Shown: positions 32,289 through 40,743 of the stretch, one piece after another
Layout of the letters: every line of letters begins with the position of its first letter
Numbering within the stretch: position 1 is the stretch's first letter
Assembly (NCBI RefSeq): GCF_002847285.1
Contig: NZ_CP025407.1
Span: 1,364,001 to 1,428,000, forward strand
Source of the DNA: Streptomyces sp. CMB-StM0423
Lineage (GTDB): Bacteria; Actinomycetota; Actinomycetes; Streptomycetales; Streptomycetaceae
Direction of reading: 5' to 3'
Length of the DNA stretch: 64,000 nt
The notes under the pieces: generated by a model
What the model was told of the DNA's origin: nothing
Seen by the model: only the letters and a program-made list of their open reading frames with translations
Database searches by the model: none
Position numbers and translations under genes: made by a program

Positions 32289-32308
32289 ACCCGTGGAAAG
32301 GAACCCGC

Positions 32309-33499
32309 ATGCGCGGCAAGTACCGTACGGCCAGAGCGGCCGTCGTCGCCGGCATAGCCGTCCCCGCCCTCCTGCTCACCGCCGCCCCGGCAGGCTTCGC
32401 GGCCGCCACCGCACCCGCCGCCGCCCCCGCGGCCAAGCCGCTCCCGCCCAAGCTGCCCACCCACATCGAAGGCGGCGCGTGGCCGACGAGCCACGTCCAG
32501 GGTGTCACCGTCGACACCGAACGCGGCTTCGTCTACTGGTCGTTCACGCAGATGCTGGTCAAGACCGACCTCGAAGGCAACGTGATCGGCACCGTCGAGG
32601 GCCTCACCGGACACCTCGGCGACATCGACCTCAACGACCGCGACGGCCGCGTCTACGGCTCGCTGGAGTACAAGGCAGAAGAGGCGTTCTACATCGCCGT
32701 CTTCGACGTGGACAAGATCGACCGGGTCGGCATGAACGCCGAGTCCGACGGCGTGATGACCGCCGTCCACCTGGACGAGGTCGTCGAGGACTTCACCGCC
32801 GACATGAACGGCGACGGCGTCTTCGACGGCGACACCGCGAACACCCCCGACCACCGCTACGGTTGCTCCGGCATCGACGGCGTCTCCTTCGGCCCGGAGT
32901 TCGGCAAGCGCGGCGGGGTGCAGAAGCTGATGGTCGCGTACGGCGTGTACTCCAACACCACGCGCGCCGACAACGACCACCAGGTGGTCCTGGAGTACGA
33001 CGTGCGCGACTGGCGCCGCTACGAGCGCCCGCTGTCGCAGGCAGACCCGCACCGCAGCGGCCCGAAGCGGACGGACGGCAAGTACTTCGCGTACACCGGC
33101 AACACCACCTACGGCGTGCAGAACCTCCAGTACGACCCGTACACCCGCAACTGGATCATGGCGGTCTACGACGGCGTGAAGGAGGGCTTCCCGAACTACT
33201 CGTTCTTCACCGTCGACGGCTCGAAGGAGCCGGTGCGCGGTGAGATCAAGGGCCAGGCGAAGCCCGAGAAGGGCAAGCTGCTCACGCTGCGCGACGCGGG
33301 CCTGAACGACCCGGAGACGGGTGTGCGCGGCTGGGAGTTCCACGGCAACTACGGCATCGACGCGCTGGGCGACGGCCGCTACTACGTCGCCGAGGGCCGG
33401 GCGGTGACCGAGGACGGCGTACGCAAGCAGGAGGGCGAGGTCTACCTCTACCGCTGGACGGGCGAGACCCCGACCCCGTTCGAGCGCGTCGAGGACTGA
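32309..33499 (+). CDS. Secreted beta-propeller-like protein of unknown function, last gene of the sugar operon
   Basis: The ~396-residue protein has a signal peptide (TARAAVVAGIAVPALLLTAAPAGFAAA) and a mature part of repeated strand pairs: HVQGVTVDTERGFVYWSFTQMLVKTDLEG, GLTGHLGDIDLNDRDGRVYGSLEY, NLQYDPYTRNWIMAVYDG, GIDALGDGRYYVAEG. These suggest a beta-propeller. DMNGDGVFDGD looks like a calcium-binding DxDxDG loop. ATG 32309 follows AAAGGAA; an ATG at 32285 overlapping the dehydrogenase stop is the alternative. Its place in the operon suggests it releases or senses the substrate outside the cell, but no catalytic motif is recognised. Confidence 0.75.
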   Translation: MRGKYRTARAAVVAGIAVPALLLTAAPAGFAAATAPAAAPAAKPLPPKLPTHIEGGAWPTSHVQGVTVDTERGFVYWSFTQMLVKTDLEGNVIGTVEGLTGHLGDIDLNDRDGRVYGSLEYKAEEAFYIAVFDVDKIDRVGMNAESDGVMTAVHLDEVVEDFTADMNGDGVFDGDTANTPDHRYGCSGIDGVSFGPEFGKRGGVQKLMVAYGVYSNTTRADNDHQVVLEYDVRDWRRYERPLSQADPHRSGPKRTDGKYFAYTGNTTYGVQNLQYDPYTRNWIMAVYDGVKEGFPNYSFFTVDGSKEPVRGEIKGQAKPEKGKLLTLRDAGLNDPETGVRGWEFHGNYGIDALGDGRYYVAEGRAVTEDGVRKQEGEVYLYRWTGETPTPFERVED

Positions 33500-33520
33500 C
33501 ACGGGGCGCTCTCGCGCCTC

Positions 33521-33551
33521 CCGGGCCCGCACGTATCGGGGGCGGGCCCGG
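33521..33551. terminator. Bidirectional terminator
   Basis: Perfect arms CCGGGCCCGC (33521-33530) and GCGGGCCCGG (33542-33551) between the convergent sugar operon and msrB. Confidence 0.65.
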
Positions 33552-33565
33552 GGGGATCCCGGGCG

Positions 33566-33985
33566 TTACTGCCCGGTGGACTCACCGGCGGGCAGCAGCC
33601 GCAGGGAGACGGAGTTGATGCAGTAGCGCTGGTCGGTCGGCGTCGGATAGCCCTCGCCGCTGAAGACGTGGCCCAGGTGGGAGCCGCAGCGGGCGCAGCG
33701 CACCTCGGTACGGGCCATGCCCAGCGAGCGGTCCTCCAGCAGTTCGACGGCCTCGCTCTGCGCCGGGTCGTAGAAGCTCGGCCAGCCGCAGTGGCTCTCG
33801 AACTTCTCCGTGGAGCGGAACAGCTCCGCGCCGCAGGCCCGGCACTCGTAGACGCCCTCGGCCCTGGTGTCCGTGTACTCGCCGGTAAAAGCGGGCTCGG
33901 TGCCCGCCCGCCGCAGCACGCGGTACTCCTCGGGCGACAGCTCCGCGCGCCACTGCTCGTCCGGCTTGTCGACCTCGTATGTCAT
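33566..33985 (-). CDS. msrB: Peptide-methionine (R)-S-oxide reductase
   Basis: The 139-residue enzyme reduces methionine-R-sulfoxide in proteins. MsrB signatures are all present: the zinc-binding pairs YECRACGAELF and VRCARCGSHLGHVF, FESHCGWPSFYDP and the catalytic-cysteine block YCINSVSLRLLP near the C-terminus. It starts one base beyond the murC stop on the same strand, so the two form a transcription unit. The length is normal for a single-domain MsrB. ATG 33985 is the first start before the conserved EQWRAELSPEEYRVLR region. Confidence 0.96.
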   Translation of the reverse strand: MTYEVDKPDEQWRAELSPEEYRVLRRAGTEPAFTGEYTDTRAEGVYECRACGAELFRSTEKFESHCGWPSFYDPAQSEAVELLEDRSLGMARTEVRCARCGSHLGHVFSGEGYPTPTDQRYCINSVSLRLLPAGESTGQ

Positions 33986-33986
33986 C

Positions 33987-35396
33987 TCAGCCCTCCAGTC
34001 GGGACAGGATCCGGGGTCCCAGCTCGGTGACGTCCCCTGCCCCCATGGTGAGAACGAGATCACCGGGCTTCGCCATTCCGGCGACCAGGCCCGGGACGGC
34101 GGCCATGTCGGGCGCGGAGGTGACGTCGGCGCCCTGCGCACGGGCAGCCTCGATGATGATGTCGCTGGTCACGCCGGGGATCGGTTCCTCGCGGGCGGGA
34201 TAGATGCCGAGCACCAGGGAGGCGTCGGCGAGCGCGAGGGCCTGGCCCATCTCGGTGCCCAGCTCGCGGGTGCGCGAGAACAGGTGCGGCTGGAAGACGA
34301 CGAGGATGCGGCCGGAGCGGCCGCCGTGGCCGTCGTCCGCGGCGGCCCGTACGGCCTCCAGGTCGGCGCTCATCTCGGTGGGGTGGTGCGCGTACGTGTC
34401 GACGACCCGCACGCCCCCCGCCGTGCCCTTCGGCTGCAGCCGCCGGCCGACGCCGGTGAAGAACGCCAGGGCGGGCGCCAGCTCCGCGGCGGGCACGCCG
34501 GCCGCGGCGCCCGCGGCCAGCGCCGCGACGGCGTTGTGAGCGTAGTGGCGGCCGGGGACGGAGACGCCGAAGGTGAGCTTCGCGCCGTCGAGCACCACGG
34601 TGACCTCGCTGGCCAGCCCCTTGGGGGTGACGGAGAGCACGCGCGCGTCGGCGTCGGGGGACTCGCCGTACGTCACGGTACGCACGCCGCTCCCGGCCAG
34701 CCGGCGGGTCAGCTCGCGGGCGCCGGGGTGGTCGGCGGAGACGACGAGGGTGCCGCCGGGGACGATGCGGGCGGCGAAGGTCTCGAAGGAGGCGTAGATC
34801 TCCTCCAGCGAGGCGTAGTTGGCGTGGTGGTCCAGCTCGACGTTGAGGACGATGGCGACCTCGGGCGCGTACTTGTGGAAGCTGCGGTCGCTCTCGTCCG
34901 CCTCGGCGACGAAGAGGTCGCCGGTGCCGTGGTGCGCGTTGGTGCCGGGGGCGTCGATGTCGCCCCCGATGGCGTACGACGGGTCGCGGCCGAGAGTGCG
35001 CAGGGCGACGGCGAGCATCGAGGTGGTCGTCGTCTTGCCGTGGGTGCCGGCCACCGCGATGGGACGCAGCCCGTCCATGACGGCGGCCAGCGCGTCGGAG
35101 CGGTGCACGACGGGCAGCCCGCGCGCGCGGGCGGCGGCCAGCTCGGGGTTGTCCTCGCGGATGGCGGAGGAGACGACGACGGCGCTGGCGCCGGGGTCCA
35201 GATGCCCGGCGGCGTGGCCGAGGTGCACGACGGCGCCCAGCTCGCGGAGCGCGGCGACGGTGCCGGACTCGCGGGCGTCGCTGCCGGCGACGGCGGCGCC
35301 GCGCTGGGCGAGGATCTTCGCGATGCCCGACATACCGGCGCCGCCGATGCCGACGAAGTGCGGACTCTCCAGCGTGGGCGGGATCCCCGGGGTCAT
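33987..35396 (-). CDS. murC: UDP-N-acetylmuramate-L-alanine ligase
   Basis: The 469-residue ligase adds L-Ala to UDP-MurNAc in peptidoglycan synthesis. Visible are the N-terminal Rossmann motif FVGIGGAGMSGIAKIL, the ATP P-loop VAGTHGKTTTTSML, AEADESDRSF, LNVELDHHANY (Mur-ligase metal/His region) and the C-terminal YAHHPTEMSADLEA. It lies outside a division/cell-wall cluster, as in other Streptomyces I recall. ATG 35396 precedes the conserved TLESPHFVGIGG. It is cotranscribed with msrB. Confidence 0.96.
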   Translation of the reverse strand: MTPGIPPTLESPHFVGIGGAGMSGIAKILAQRGAAVAGSDARESGTVAALRELGAVVHLGHAAGHLDPGASAVVVSSAIREDNPELAAARARGLPVVHRSDALAAVMDGLRPIAVAGTHGKTTTTSMLAVALRTLGRDPSYAIGGDIDAPGTNAHHGTGDLFVAEADESDRSFHKYAPEVAIVLNVELDHHANYASLEEIYASFETFAARIVPGGTLVVSADHPGARELTRRLAGSGVRTVTYGESPDADARVLSVTPKGLASEVTVVLDGAKLTFGVSVPGRHYAHNAVAALAAGAAAGVPAAELAPALAFFTGVGRRLQPKGTAGGVRVVDTYAHHPTEMSADLEAVRAAADDGHGGRSGRILVVFQPHLFSRTRELGTEMGQALALADASLVLGIYPAREEPIPGVTSDIIIEAARAQGADVTSAPDMAAVPGLVAGMAKPGDLVLTMGAGDVTELGPRILSRLEG

Positions 35397-35476
35397 GTGG
35401 TGGCGCCCTGCCTTCCTGGCGGGTTCGGGTGTGACGCGACGATTCTCGCACCCCGCACCGACAATCCGGTGCCACC

Positions 35477-35512
35477 GCCGGGGGCGGGCGGCACGTGGCC
35501 CCCGCCCCCGGC
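35477..35512 (-). terminator. Terminator after the USP-like gene
   Basis: Perfect 12-bp arms GCCGGGGGCGGG (35477-35488) and CCCGCCCCCGGC (35501-35512), immediately past the leftward stop at 35525. Confidence 0.65.
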
Positions 35513-35524
35513 GCGCGGCCGTGT

Positions 35525-35992
35525 TCAGCCGTCGTGCGCGAACAGCTTCAACACCGGCACGCCGACCTTGTGCCGGGCCCGGGAGGCCCAGTCGCGGTGG
35601 AAGAACTCCTCCACCAGATGCGGCGCGGTGAGCACGATGACCTCGTCGGCCCGTGTCTGCTCCACGACGGACTTCAGCAGGTCGAGCGGGTGCCGGTCGA
35701 CGATCTCGCCGACGGCCTCCGCCCCCTTCTCGCGCAGCGCCTTCAGGGAGTGCTCCAGGGCCAGCTTGGCGGTGGGCAGCGCCTCGTTCCCCTCCGGCTC
35801 GTCCGACTCGCGGACCGCGTCCTCCAGCTCTCCGAGGGCTACGTCGTCGAGCGCCCGCAACAGCACTCCCTGGTCTCCGCGGGGTTGCAGCAGCACGACG
35901 AAGCTGACGGGCTCCTGACCGTGGAGCGTGGTGACCATCTCCACATCCACGGGTGCGAGCGGCTTCTCGATCATCAGGACGGTGGTGAACAC
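35525..35992 (-). CDS. Conserved actinobacterial small protein, universal-stress-like
   Basis: The ~155-residue protein has alternating strands and helices: TTVLMIEKPLAPVDVEMVTTLHG, VSFVVLLQPRGDQ, ADEVIVLTAPHLVEEFFHRDWASRARHKVGVPVLKLFAHD. Homologues in Streptomyces sit next to murC and are sometimes mislabelled indole-3-glycerol phosphate synthase; no such active-site motif is seen. A universal-stress or HAD-like fold is possible. GTG 35992 fits the conserved start FTTVLMIEK and has GAAGGG upstream; the longest frame reaches 36022. Function unknown. Confidence 0.75.
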   Translation of the reverse strand: MFTTVLMIEKPLAPVDVEMVTTLHGQEPVSFVVLLQPRGDQGVLLRALDDVALGELEDAVRESDEPEGNEALPTAKLALEHSLKALREKGAEAVGEIVDRHPLDLLKSVVEQTRADEVIVLTAPHLVEEFFHRDWASRARHKVGVPVLKLFAHDG

Positions 35993-36098
35993 GATGAACG
36001 CCCTTCTTCCGCACAGGCACACAGACCACGTCAGAAACGATCCTGCCGACTTAGTCTGCCCCAGCGCGGCTAAGCGGAACGTGATATTCCGCAGATTG

Positions 36099-36866
36099 TC
36101 AGAACCGACGGTAACGCGTGAACAGGAAGCCGGCCTCCTCCATGACCGACTCCAGGCCGAGGCCCAGCGGCTCCGCCTCCGGGGCGGTGCCGTGCATGAT
36201 CCGGGGCGCGTCTCCCAGCGCCACCCGGGGCGCCAGGGTCAGGCACAGCTCGTCGAGCACCCCCGCCCGGGCGAAGCGGCCCAGCGCCGATGGGCCGCCC
36301 TCCGTCAGCAGCCGCCGGTGCCCGCGTTCCGCGAGCGCGGCGACGGCCGCCGCCGGTTCAGCGCCCCGGCCCTCTCCCGCGACCACGACCTCCGCCCCGG
36401 CCGCCCGGGCCGCGGCCACCCGCTCTTCCGGCGCCTGCGCGCCCGTGAGCAGCAGCGTCGGCACGGCCGGTGCAGTGAAGAGCGGCAGCGAGAAGTCCAG
36501 GTCGAAGGAGGCGGTGAGGACCGCGACGGGCGGCGCGGGGGTCTGGCCGGCCGCGGCCCTACGGGCGGCGAACGCCTCGCGGACGCGGGCCGGCCGGTAC
36601 CCCTCCAGGCGTACCGTTTCTGCACCCACGACCACCACGTCGGCCAGCGCGCGCAGCACGCCGAAGAGGCGCATGTCCGCTGGGGACGACAGCGGCTGGG
36701 AGCGCCCGTCGAAGGACGCGGCGCCGTCGATGGAGCTGACCATGTTGGCCCGTAGCCAGACACCGTCCCCCGGGGGGTATGCATAGGCGTCCGCGAGCTC
36801 GTCCAGGGACCACTCGCGGTCGGCGAGGGCGGACGGATCTGCGGGTACGGGCAGCAGGCGACGCAT
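36099..36866 (-). CDS. RibD C-terminal/DHFR-like pyrimidine reductase family protein
   Basis: The 255-residue protein has the RibD_C fold: VWLRANMVSSIDGAASFDGRSQPLSSPADMRLFGVLRALADVVVVGAETVRLEGY, VAVLTASFDLDF, and RLLTEGGPSALGRFARAGVLDELCLTLAPRV. RibD_C enzymes reduce a ribosylamino-pyrimidine with NADPH in riboflavin synthesis. Stand-alone pyrimidine-reductase-like copies are common in actinobacteria; no deaminase domain or rib genes are nearby, so the substrate may differ. It is divergent from the ZapE-like gene, with 65 bp between starts. Confidence 0.86.
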   Translation of the reverse strand: MRRLLPVPADPSALADREWSLDELADAYAYPPGDGVWLRANMVSSIDGAASFDGRSQPLSSPADMRLFGVLRALADVVVVGAETVRLEGYRPARVREAFAARRAAAGQTPAPPVAVLTASFDLDFSLPLFTAPAVPTLLLTGAQAPEERVAAARAAGAEVVVAGEGRGAEPAAAVAALAERGHRRLLTEGGPSALGRFARAGVLDELCLTLAPRVALGDAPRIMHGTAPEAEPLGLGLESVMEEAGFLFTRYRRF

Positions 36867-36931
36867 ATGCGGCAGTGTGGCATGACGTACTGGTGTACGG
36901 CTTGCCGAGGAGTCGACCGTACAGTGAGAAC

Positions 36932-38086
36932 GTGTCCCCTTCCGCCTCCGCCTCCACCGCCGACACGCCCGGCGGCATAGCCCCCGGCGCCCTCGCCGGC
37001 CGCGAGCCGCGCGTGCCCGCCGAACGGCTGGTCGCCGAGCTGGTGCCGCCGCCGCGCTTCGACGCGGTGCGCTTCTCGACCTACGTGCCGGACCCGGCCC
37101 GCCCCAGCCAGGCGGAGGCCGTACGCGCCCTCGCCGCCTTCGCCGCCGGGCTCGGCGGCGGCGCCACCGCGGTGGGCGGCCGGCGGCCCTGGTGGCGGCG
37201 GGCGCCGAAGGAGCCGGCCGGGCCGCGCGGGGTGTATCTGGACGGCGGCTTCGGCGTCGGCAAGACGCACCTGCTGGCCTCGCTCTGGCACGCCACCGAG
37301 GCGGCGCCCGAGCTGAAGGGCTTCTGCACCTTCGTCGAGCTGACGAACCTGGTGGGCGCGCTGGGCTTCCAGCAGACGCTACGCACCCTCGGGGACCACC
37401 GACTGCTGTGCATCGACGAGTTCGAGCTGGACGACCCCGGCGACACCGTGCTGGTCTCCAGCCTCCTCGGCAAGCTCGTCGACTCCGGCGTCGCGCTGGC
37501 CGCCACCTCCAACACCCTGCCTGGCAAGCTGGGCGAGGGCCGCTTCGCCGCCGCCGACTTCCTGCGCGAGATACAGGGCCTGGCGGACCGCTTCCGCCCC
37601 CTGCGCATCGACGGCGACGACTACCGCCACCGGGGCCTGCCCGCCGCCCCCGCCCCGCTGACCGACGCGGCCGTCACCCGCGCCGCCCACACCGTCCCCG
37701 GCGCCACGCTCGACGCCTTCCCCGACCTCCTCGGCCACCTCGCGCGGGTCCATCCCAGCCGCTACGGCGCGCTGACCGACGGCGTACGCACCGTCTGCCT
37801 GACCGGCGTGCGGCCGGTGGCCGACGAGGCGACGGCGCTGCGGCTCGTGGTGCTCGCGGACCGGCTGTACGACCGGGAGATACCCGTGCTCGCCTCCGGC
37901 GTGCCGTTCGGCCGGCTCTTCGGCGACGACATGCTCGCCGGCGGGTACCGCAAGAAGTACTTTCGCGCGATATCCCGGCTCACCGCCCTGGCCCGCGACG
38001 CCCGCGCTGACGTGGACGAACGGGACACCCCGGACGGCTCCGCGACGGCCGGCGGCAGCGACGGCACACCGCCGCCACAGGAGTAG
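36932..38086 (+). CDS. zapE: ZapE/AFG1-like P-loop ATPase
   Basis: The 384-residue ATPase has Walker A YLDGGFGVGKTHLLASLWH, Walker B LLCIDEFELDDPGDTVL, sensor ATSNTLPGKLGEGRF and a C-terminal ARVHPSRYGALTDGV plus DRLYDREIPVLASG region. This is the AFG1/ZapE family; in E. coli ZapE destabilises FtsZ, and in mitochondria Afg1 supports protein turnover. GTG 36932 was chosen because the protein begins there in family-like fashion. It is monocistronic and divergent from the RibD-like gene; the downstream PHO-box promoter starts right after its stop. Confidence 0.88.
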   Translation: MSPSASASTADTPGGIAPGALAGREPRVPAERLVAELVPPPRFDAVRFSTYVPDPARPSQAEAVRALAAFAAGLGGGATAVGGRRPWWRRAPKEPAGPRGVYLDGGFGVGKTHLLASLWHATEAAPELKGFCTFVELTNLVGALGFQQTLRTLGDHRLLCIDEFELDDPGDTVLVSSLLGKLVDSGVALAATSNTLPGKLGEGRFAAADFLREIQGLADRFRPLRIDGDDYRHRGLPAAPAPLTDAAVTRAAHTVPGATLDAFPDLLGHLARVHPSRYGALTDGVRTVCLTGVRPVADEATALRLVVLADRLYDREIPVLASGVPFGRLFGDDMLAGGYRKKYFRAISRLTALARDARADVDERDTPDGSATAGGSDGTPPPQE

Positions 38087-38089
38087 ACC

Positions 38090-38131
38090 CTTCACACACC
38101 TCTCACCTGGTTCACTTTCAGTTCACCGAGT
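38090..38131 (+). promoter_or_regulatory. PHO box (PhoP-binding direct repeats) upstream of the PhoX-like gene
   Basis: GTTCACTTTCA (38110-38120) and GTTCACCGAGT (38121-38131) are adjacent 11-bp direct repeats matching the Streptomyces PhoP unit (GTTCACC-like). Two weaker units, CTTCACA (38090) and TCTCACC (38101), precede them. The box lies 59 bp before the start codon at 38190. Confidence 0.75.
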
Positions 38132-38189
38132 GGTACACACGGTCGGGTCACCGTTTTCCTGTCCGTCAGCAGGGAGTTGGTCTTTCCGC

Positions 38190-39551
38190 ATGGCTGCATC
38201 ACGACGTGAGGTTCTCGCCCGCACCGGCGCGCTGGGCGCCGGCATCGCCTTCACCGGAAGCGTCTCCGAGCTGTACGCCGGCACCGCCGCCGCGCACGCC
38301 CCGCAGGACGCCGGCTACGGCCCGCTCGTCCCCGACCCCAACGGCCTCCTGGACCTCCCCGAGGGCTTCGAGTACCGGGTGCTCTCCCGCGAGGGCGACC
38401 AACTGCTCTCCGGCGAGGGCGCCGTGCCCAGCAACCACGACGGCATGGCCGCCTTCCGCGCCCGCGGCGGCGACGTGCGGCTCGTCCGCAACCACGAGAA
38501 CCGCCCCACCGCACCCCACCGCGTCCCCGCGATCGACGGCCTGACGTACGACCCGATGGGCATGGGCGGCTGCACCGTGCTGGAGGTCGACCGGGACGGC
38601 GAACTGGAGGGCGAGCGTGTCGGCATCGCCGGCACCGCGGTCAACTGCGCCGGCGGGCCCAGCCTCTGGGGCACCTGGCTGACCTGCGAGGAGACCGAGG
38701 ACAAGGCCGGCACCAACGGGTACACCAAGGACCACGGCTTCATCTTCGAGGTCGACCCCGTCGACCCGCACGAGAGCGGCGCGGAGCCGCTCACCGCGAT
38801 GGGGCGCTTCCAGCACGAGGCCGTCGCCTTCGACCCGTCCAACGGCGTCGTCTACGAGACGGAGGACGCCTTCCAGCACCCGTTCGGGCTGTTCTACCGC
38901 TTCCTGCCGAAGAAGCCCAAGGGCGGCCTCGGCTCCCTGCGGGCCGGCGGCGAGCTGCAGGCCATGCGGGTGCCGGACGTGCCGGACCTGTCGGTGGTCG
39001 AGGAGATCGGCACCACGTTCGACAACGTCGAGTGGATCGAGGTCCCCGACCCGCTGGCGGCGAAGACCCCGATCCGCCACCAGGACTTCGGGCGCCCCAT
39101 GTCGCACGCGCAGAAGCTGGAGGGCTGCTACTGGGGCGGCAACTCCGTGTACTTCGTCTCCAGCTTCGCCAAGTCCTCCGAGGGCTCGGGCGGCGACCAC
39201 TTCGGCCAGGTGTGGCGCTACACCCCGCGGACCAACGAGCTGAAGCTCGTCATCCGCTTCGGCCCCGACCACGGCGTCGACACCCCCGGCGAGTCCCCCG
39301 ACAACATCGCCCTGTCGCCGTCCGGCGGGCTGTTCCTCTGCGAGGACGGCGGCGGCGAGCAGCACGTGTACGGCGTCTCGCGGCGCGGCGAGGTCTTCGC
39401 GGTGGCGCGCAACCGGCAGAACACGGGCAGCGCGGAGGACCCGGAGTACGGCGAGTTCGCCGGCGTCACCTTCTCGCCGAACGGCCGGACGATGTACGTG
39501 AACTGCTACGCGCCCGGCACCACGTTCGCCATCACCGGCCGCTGGCGGTAG
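38190..39551 (+). CDS. Secreted DUF839 (PhoX-like) phosphatase
   Basis: The 453-residue protein starts with a Tat signal (SRREVLARTGALGAGIAFTG) and continues as a PhoX-like DUF839 beta-propeller: PLVPDPNGLLDLPEGFEYRVLSREGD, VRLVRNHEN, WGTWLTCEETE, GRFQHEAVAFDP, YETEDAFQHPFGLFYRFLP, FLCEDGGGEQHVYG and FAGVTFSPNGRTMYVNCYAPGTTFAI. The Glu and Asp clusters (CEETE, ETEDAF, CEDGG) match calcium/iron ligands of PhoX. It would hydrolyse phosphate esters outside the cell. The upstream PHO box supports phosphate-starvation control, making a phosphatase role more likely than a generic lactonase. Confidence 0.88.
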   Translation: MAASRREVLARTGALGAGIAFTGSVSELYAGTAAAHAPQDAGYGPLVPDPNGLLDLPEGFEYRVLSREGDQLLSGEGAVPSNHDGMAAFRARGGDVRLVRNHENRPTAPHRVPAIDGLTYDPMGMGGCTVLEVDRDGELEGERVGIAGTAVNCAGGPSLWGTWLTCEETEDKAGTNGYTKDHGFIFEVDPVDPHESGAEPLTAMGRFQHEAVAFDPSNGVVYETEDAFQHPFGLFYRFLPKKPKGGLGSLRAGGELQAMRVPDVPDLSVVEEIGTTFDNVEWIEVPDPLAAKTPIRHQDFGRPMSHAQKLEGCYWGGNSVYFVSSFAKSSEGSGGDHFGQVWRYTPRTNELKLVIRFGPDHGVDTPGESPDNIALSPSGGLFLCEDGGGEQHVYGVSRRGEVFAVARNRQNTGSAEDPEYGEFAGVTFSPNGRTMYVNCYAPGTTFAITGRWR

Positions 39552-39728
39552 CCCGCCCGGCGCGTACGCGCGCGCAAGGCCGCATCGGCACGGCGCCCGG
39601 CGCCGGCCCGGCGGAGGACCGGTTCACCCGGTTCGCCGCCCGGGCCGGCGCCGCGGCGTGTCGTAGCCCGTTCACCCGGGCGCTCGCTCCGGCGCGCGCG
39701 CCCCCGGAAGCGCTCTTACGCTCCCCGC

Positions 39729-40682
39729 ATGATCGACTTCCGGCGCCCGCGCCCCGCCCGCGCGGCCCTCGTCGCGCTGCTCGCCCTCTTCCTCCCGGCG
39801 TGCGCCCAGCCGTCCGCACCCTCCGCCCCCTCGGCACCGGTCGGCGCGCCCGCCGCCCGGGAGCACAGCGACCACCCGGCCGCGTACGGGACGGCGCGAC
39901 CGCAGAAGGAACCGGAGGGCGGGACCCGGGGCGAGACCCGGCGCGAGGCGCGCGGCGGGGCACGGGGGAAGGCGCGGGGGGAGGCCAAGGCGGCCCGCGC
40001 GGGGCTCGCGCCGGTGTGGCGGCACGGCGCGCGCCGGGGCGCGCTCGGCAAGCGCGTCGCACTCACCTTCGACGCCGACATGATGGCCGACCAGCACGAC
40101 CGCGCCGACGCCGGCGAGCAGTTCGACAACCCCGGGCTCATCGCCGCGCTACGGCGACTGAAGGTGCCCGCGACCGTCTTCATGACCGGCACCTGGGCCG
40201 CCCGCTACCCGGACCAGGCCCGCGCCATCGGGCGCGACCCGCTGTTCGAGGTGGCCAACCACTCCTACAGCCACCGCGCCTTCGCCACCCCCTGCTACGG
40301 CCTGCCCGAGGTCGACCCCGGCACCATGCGCGCCGAGGTCGAGCGGACCTTCGCCGAGCTGCGCCGCGCGGGCGTGCCCGCGCCCGCGCCGTACTTCCGC
40401 TTCCCCGGCGGCTGTTACGACGACACGGCGCTGCGCGCCCTCGCCCCGACGGGGGTGACCGCCGTGCAGTGGGACGTCCCCAGCGGCGACGCGTTCGCCA
40501 CCGACCCGGGCGCGGTGGCGGAGGAGGTGCTGACACGGGTGCGGCCGGGGTCGGTGGTGGTCCTGCACGTCACGCGCAGCGCGGCGCCGGTCACGGAGCA
40601 GGCGGTGCGCGAGATCGTGCCGGAGCTGCGCCGGCGCGGCTACGGCTTCGCCAAGGTCTCCGAGCTGATGGCGGCGCGCTGA
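39729..40682 (+). CDS. Lipoprotein polysaccharide deacetylase
   Basis: The 317-residue protein has a lipoprotein signal (ALVALLALFLPAC), a long charged linker (residues 45-100, RGETRREARGGARGKARGEAK) and a NodB deacetylase domain: KRVALTFDADMM (Asp pair of motif 1), VANHSYSHRAF (metal His-x3-4-His), FRFPGGCYDD, VQWDVPSGD and VVVLHVT. It would remove N- or O-acetyl groups from cell-wall glycan outside the membrane. The final motif reads HVT rather than the common HD. The linker is Arg/Lys/Gly-rich and probably disordered. No operon partners. Confidence 0.85.
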   Translation: MIDFRRPRPARAALVALLALFLPACAQPSAPSAPSAPVGAPAAREHSDHPAAYGTARPQKEPEGGTRGETRREARGGARGKARGEAKAARAGLAPVWRHGARRGALGKRVALTFDADMMADQHDRADAGEQFDNPGLIAALRRLKVPATVFMTGTWAARYPDQARAIGRDPLFEVANHSYSHRAFATPCYGLPEVDPGTMRAEVERTFAELRRAGVPAPAPYFRFPGGCYDDTALRALAPTGVTAVQWDVPSGDAFATDPGAVAEEVLTRVRPGSVVVLHVTRSAAPVTEQAVREIVPELRRRGYGFAKVSELMAAR

Positions 40683-40743
40683 GGCCCGTACGGGACACGC
40701 CGCGGCGGCACCGGAACCTTCGCCTCCGCCGCGGCGCACCGGG

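Noticed and set aside
35525..35992. Indole-3-glycerol phosphate synthase
   Set aside because: This label appears on some homologues, but the protein is too short and lacks any TIM-barrel active-site motif.
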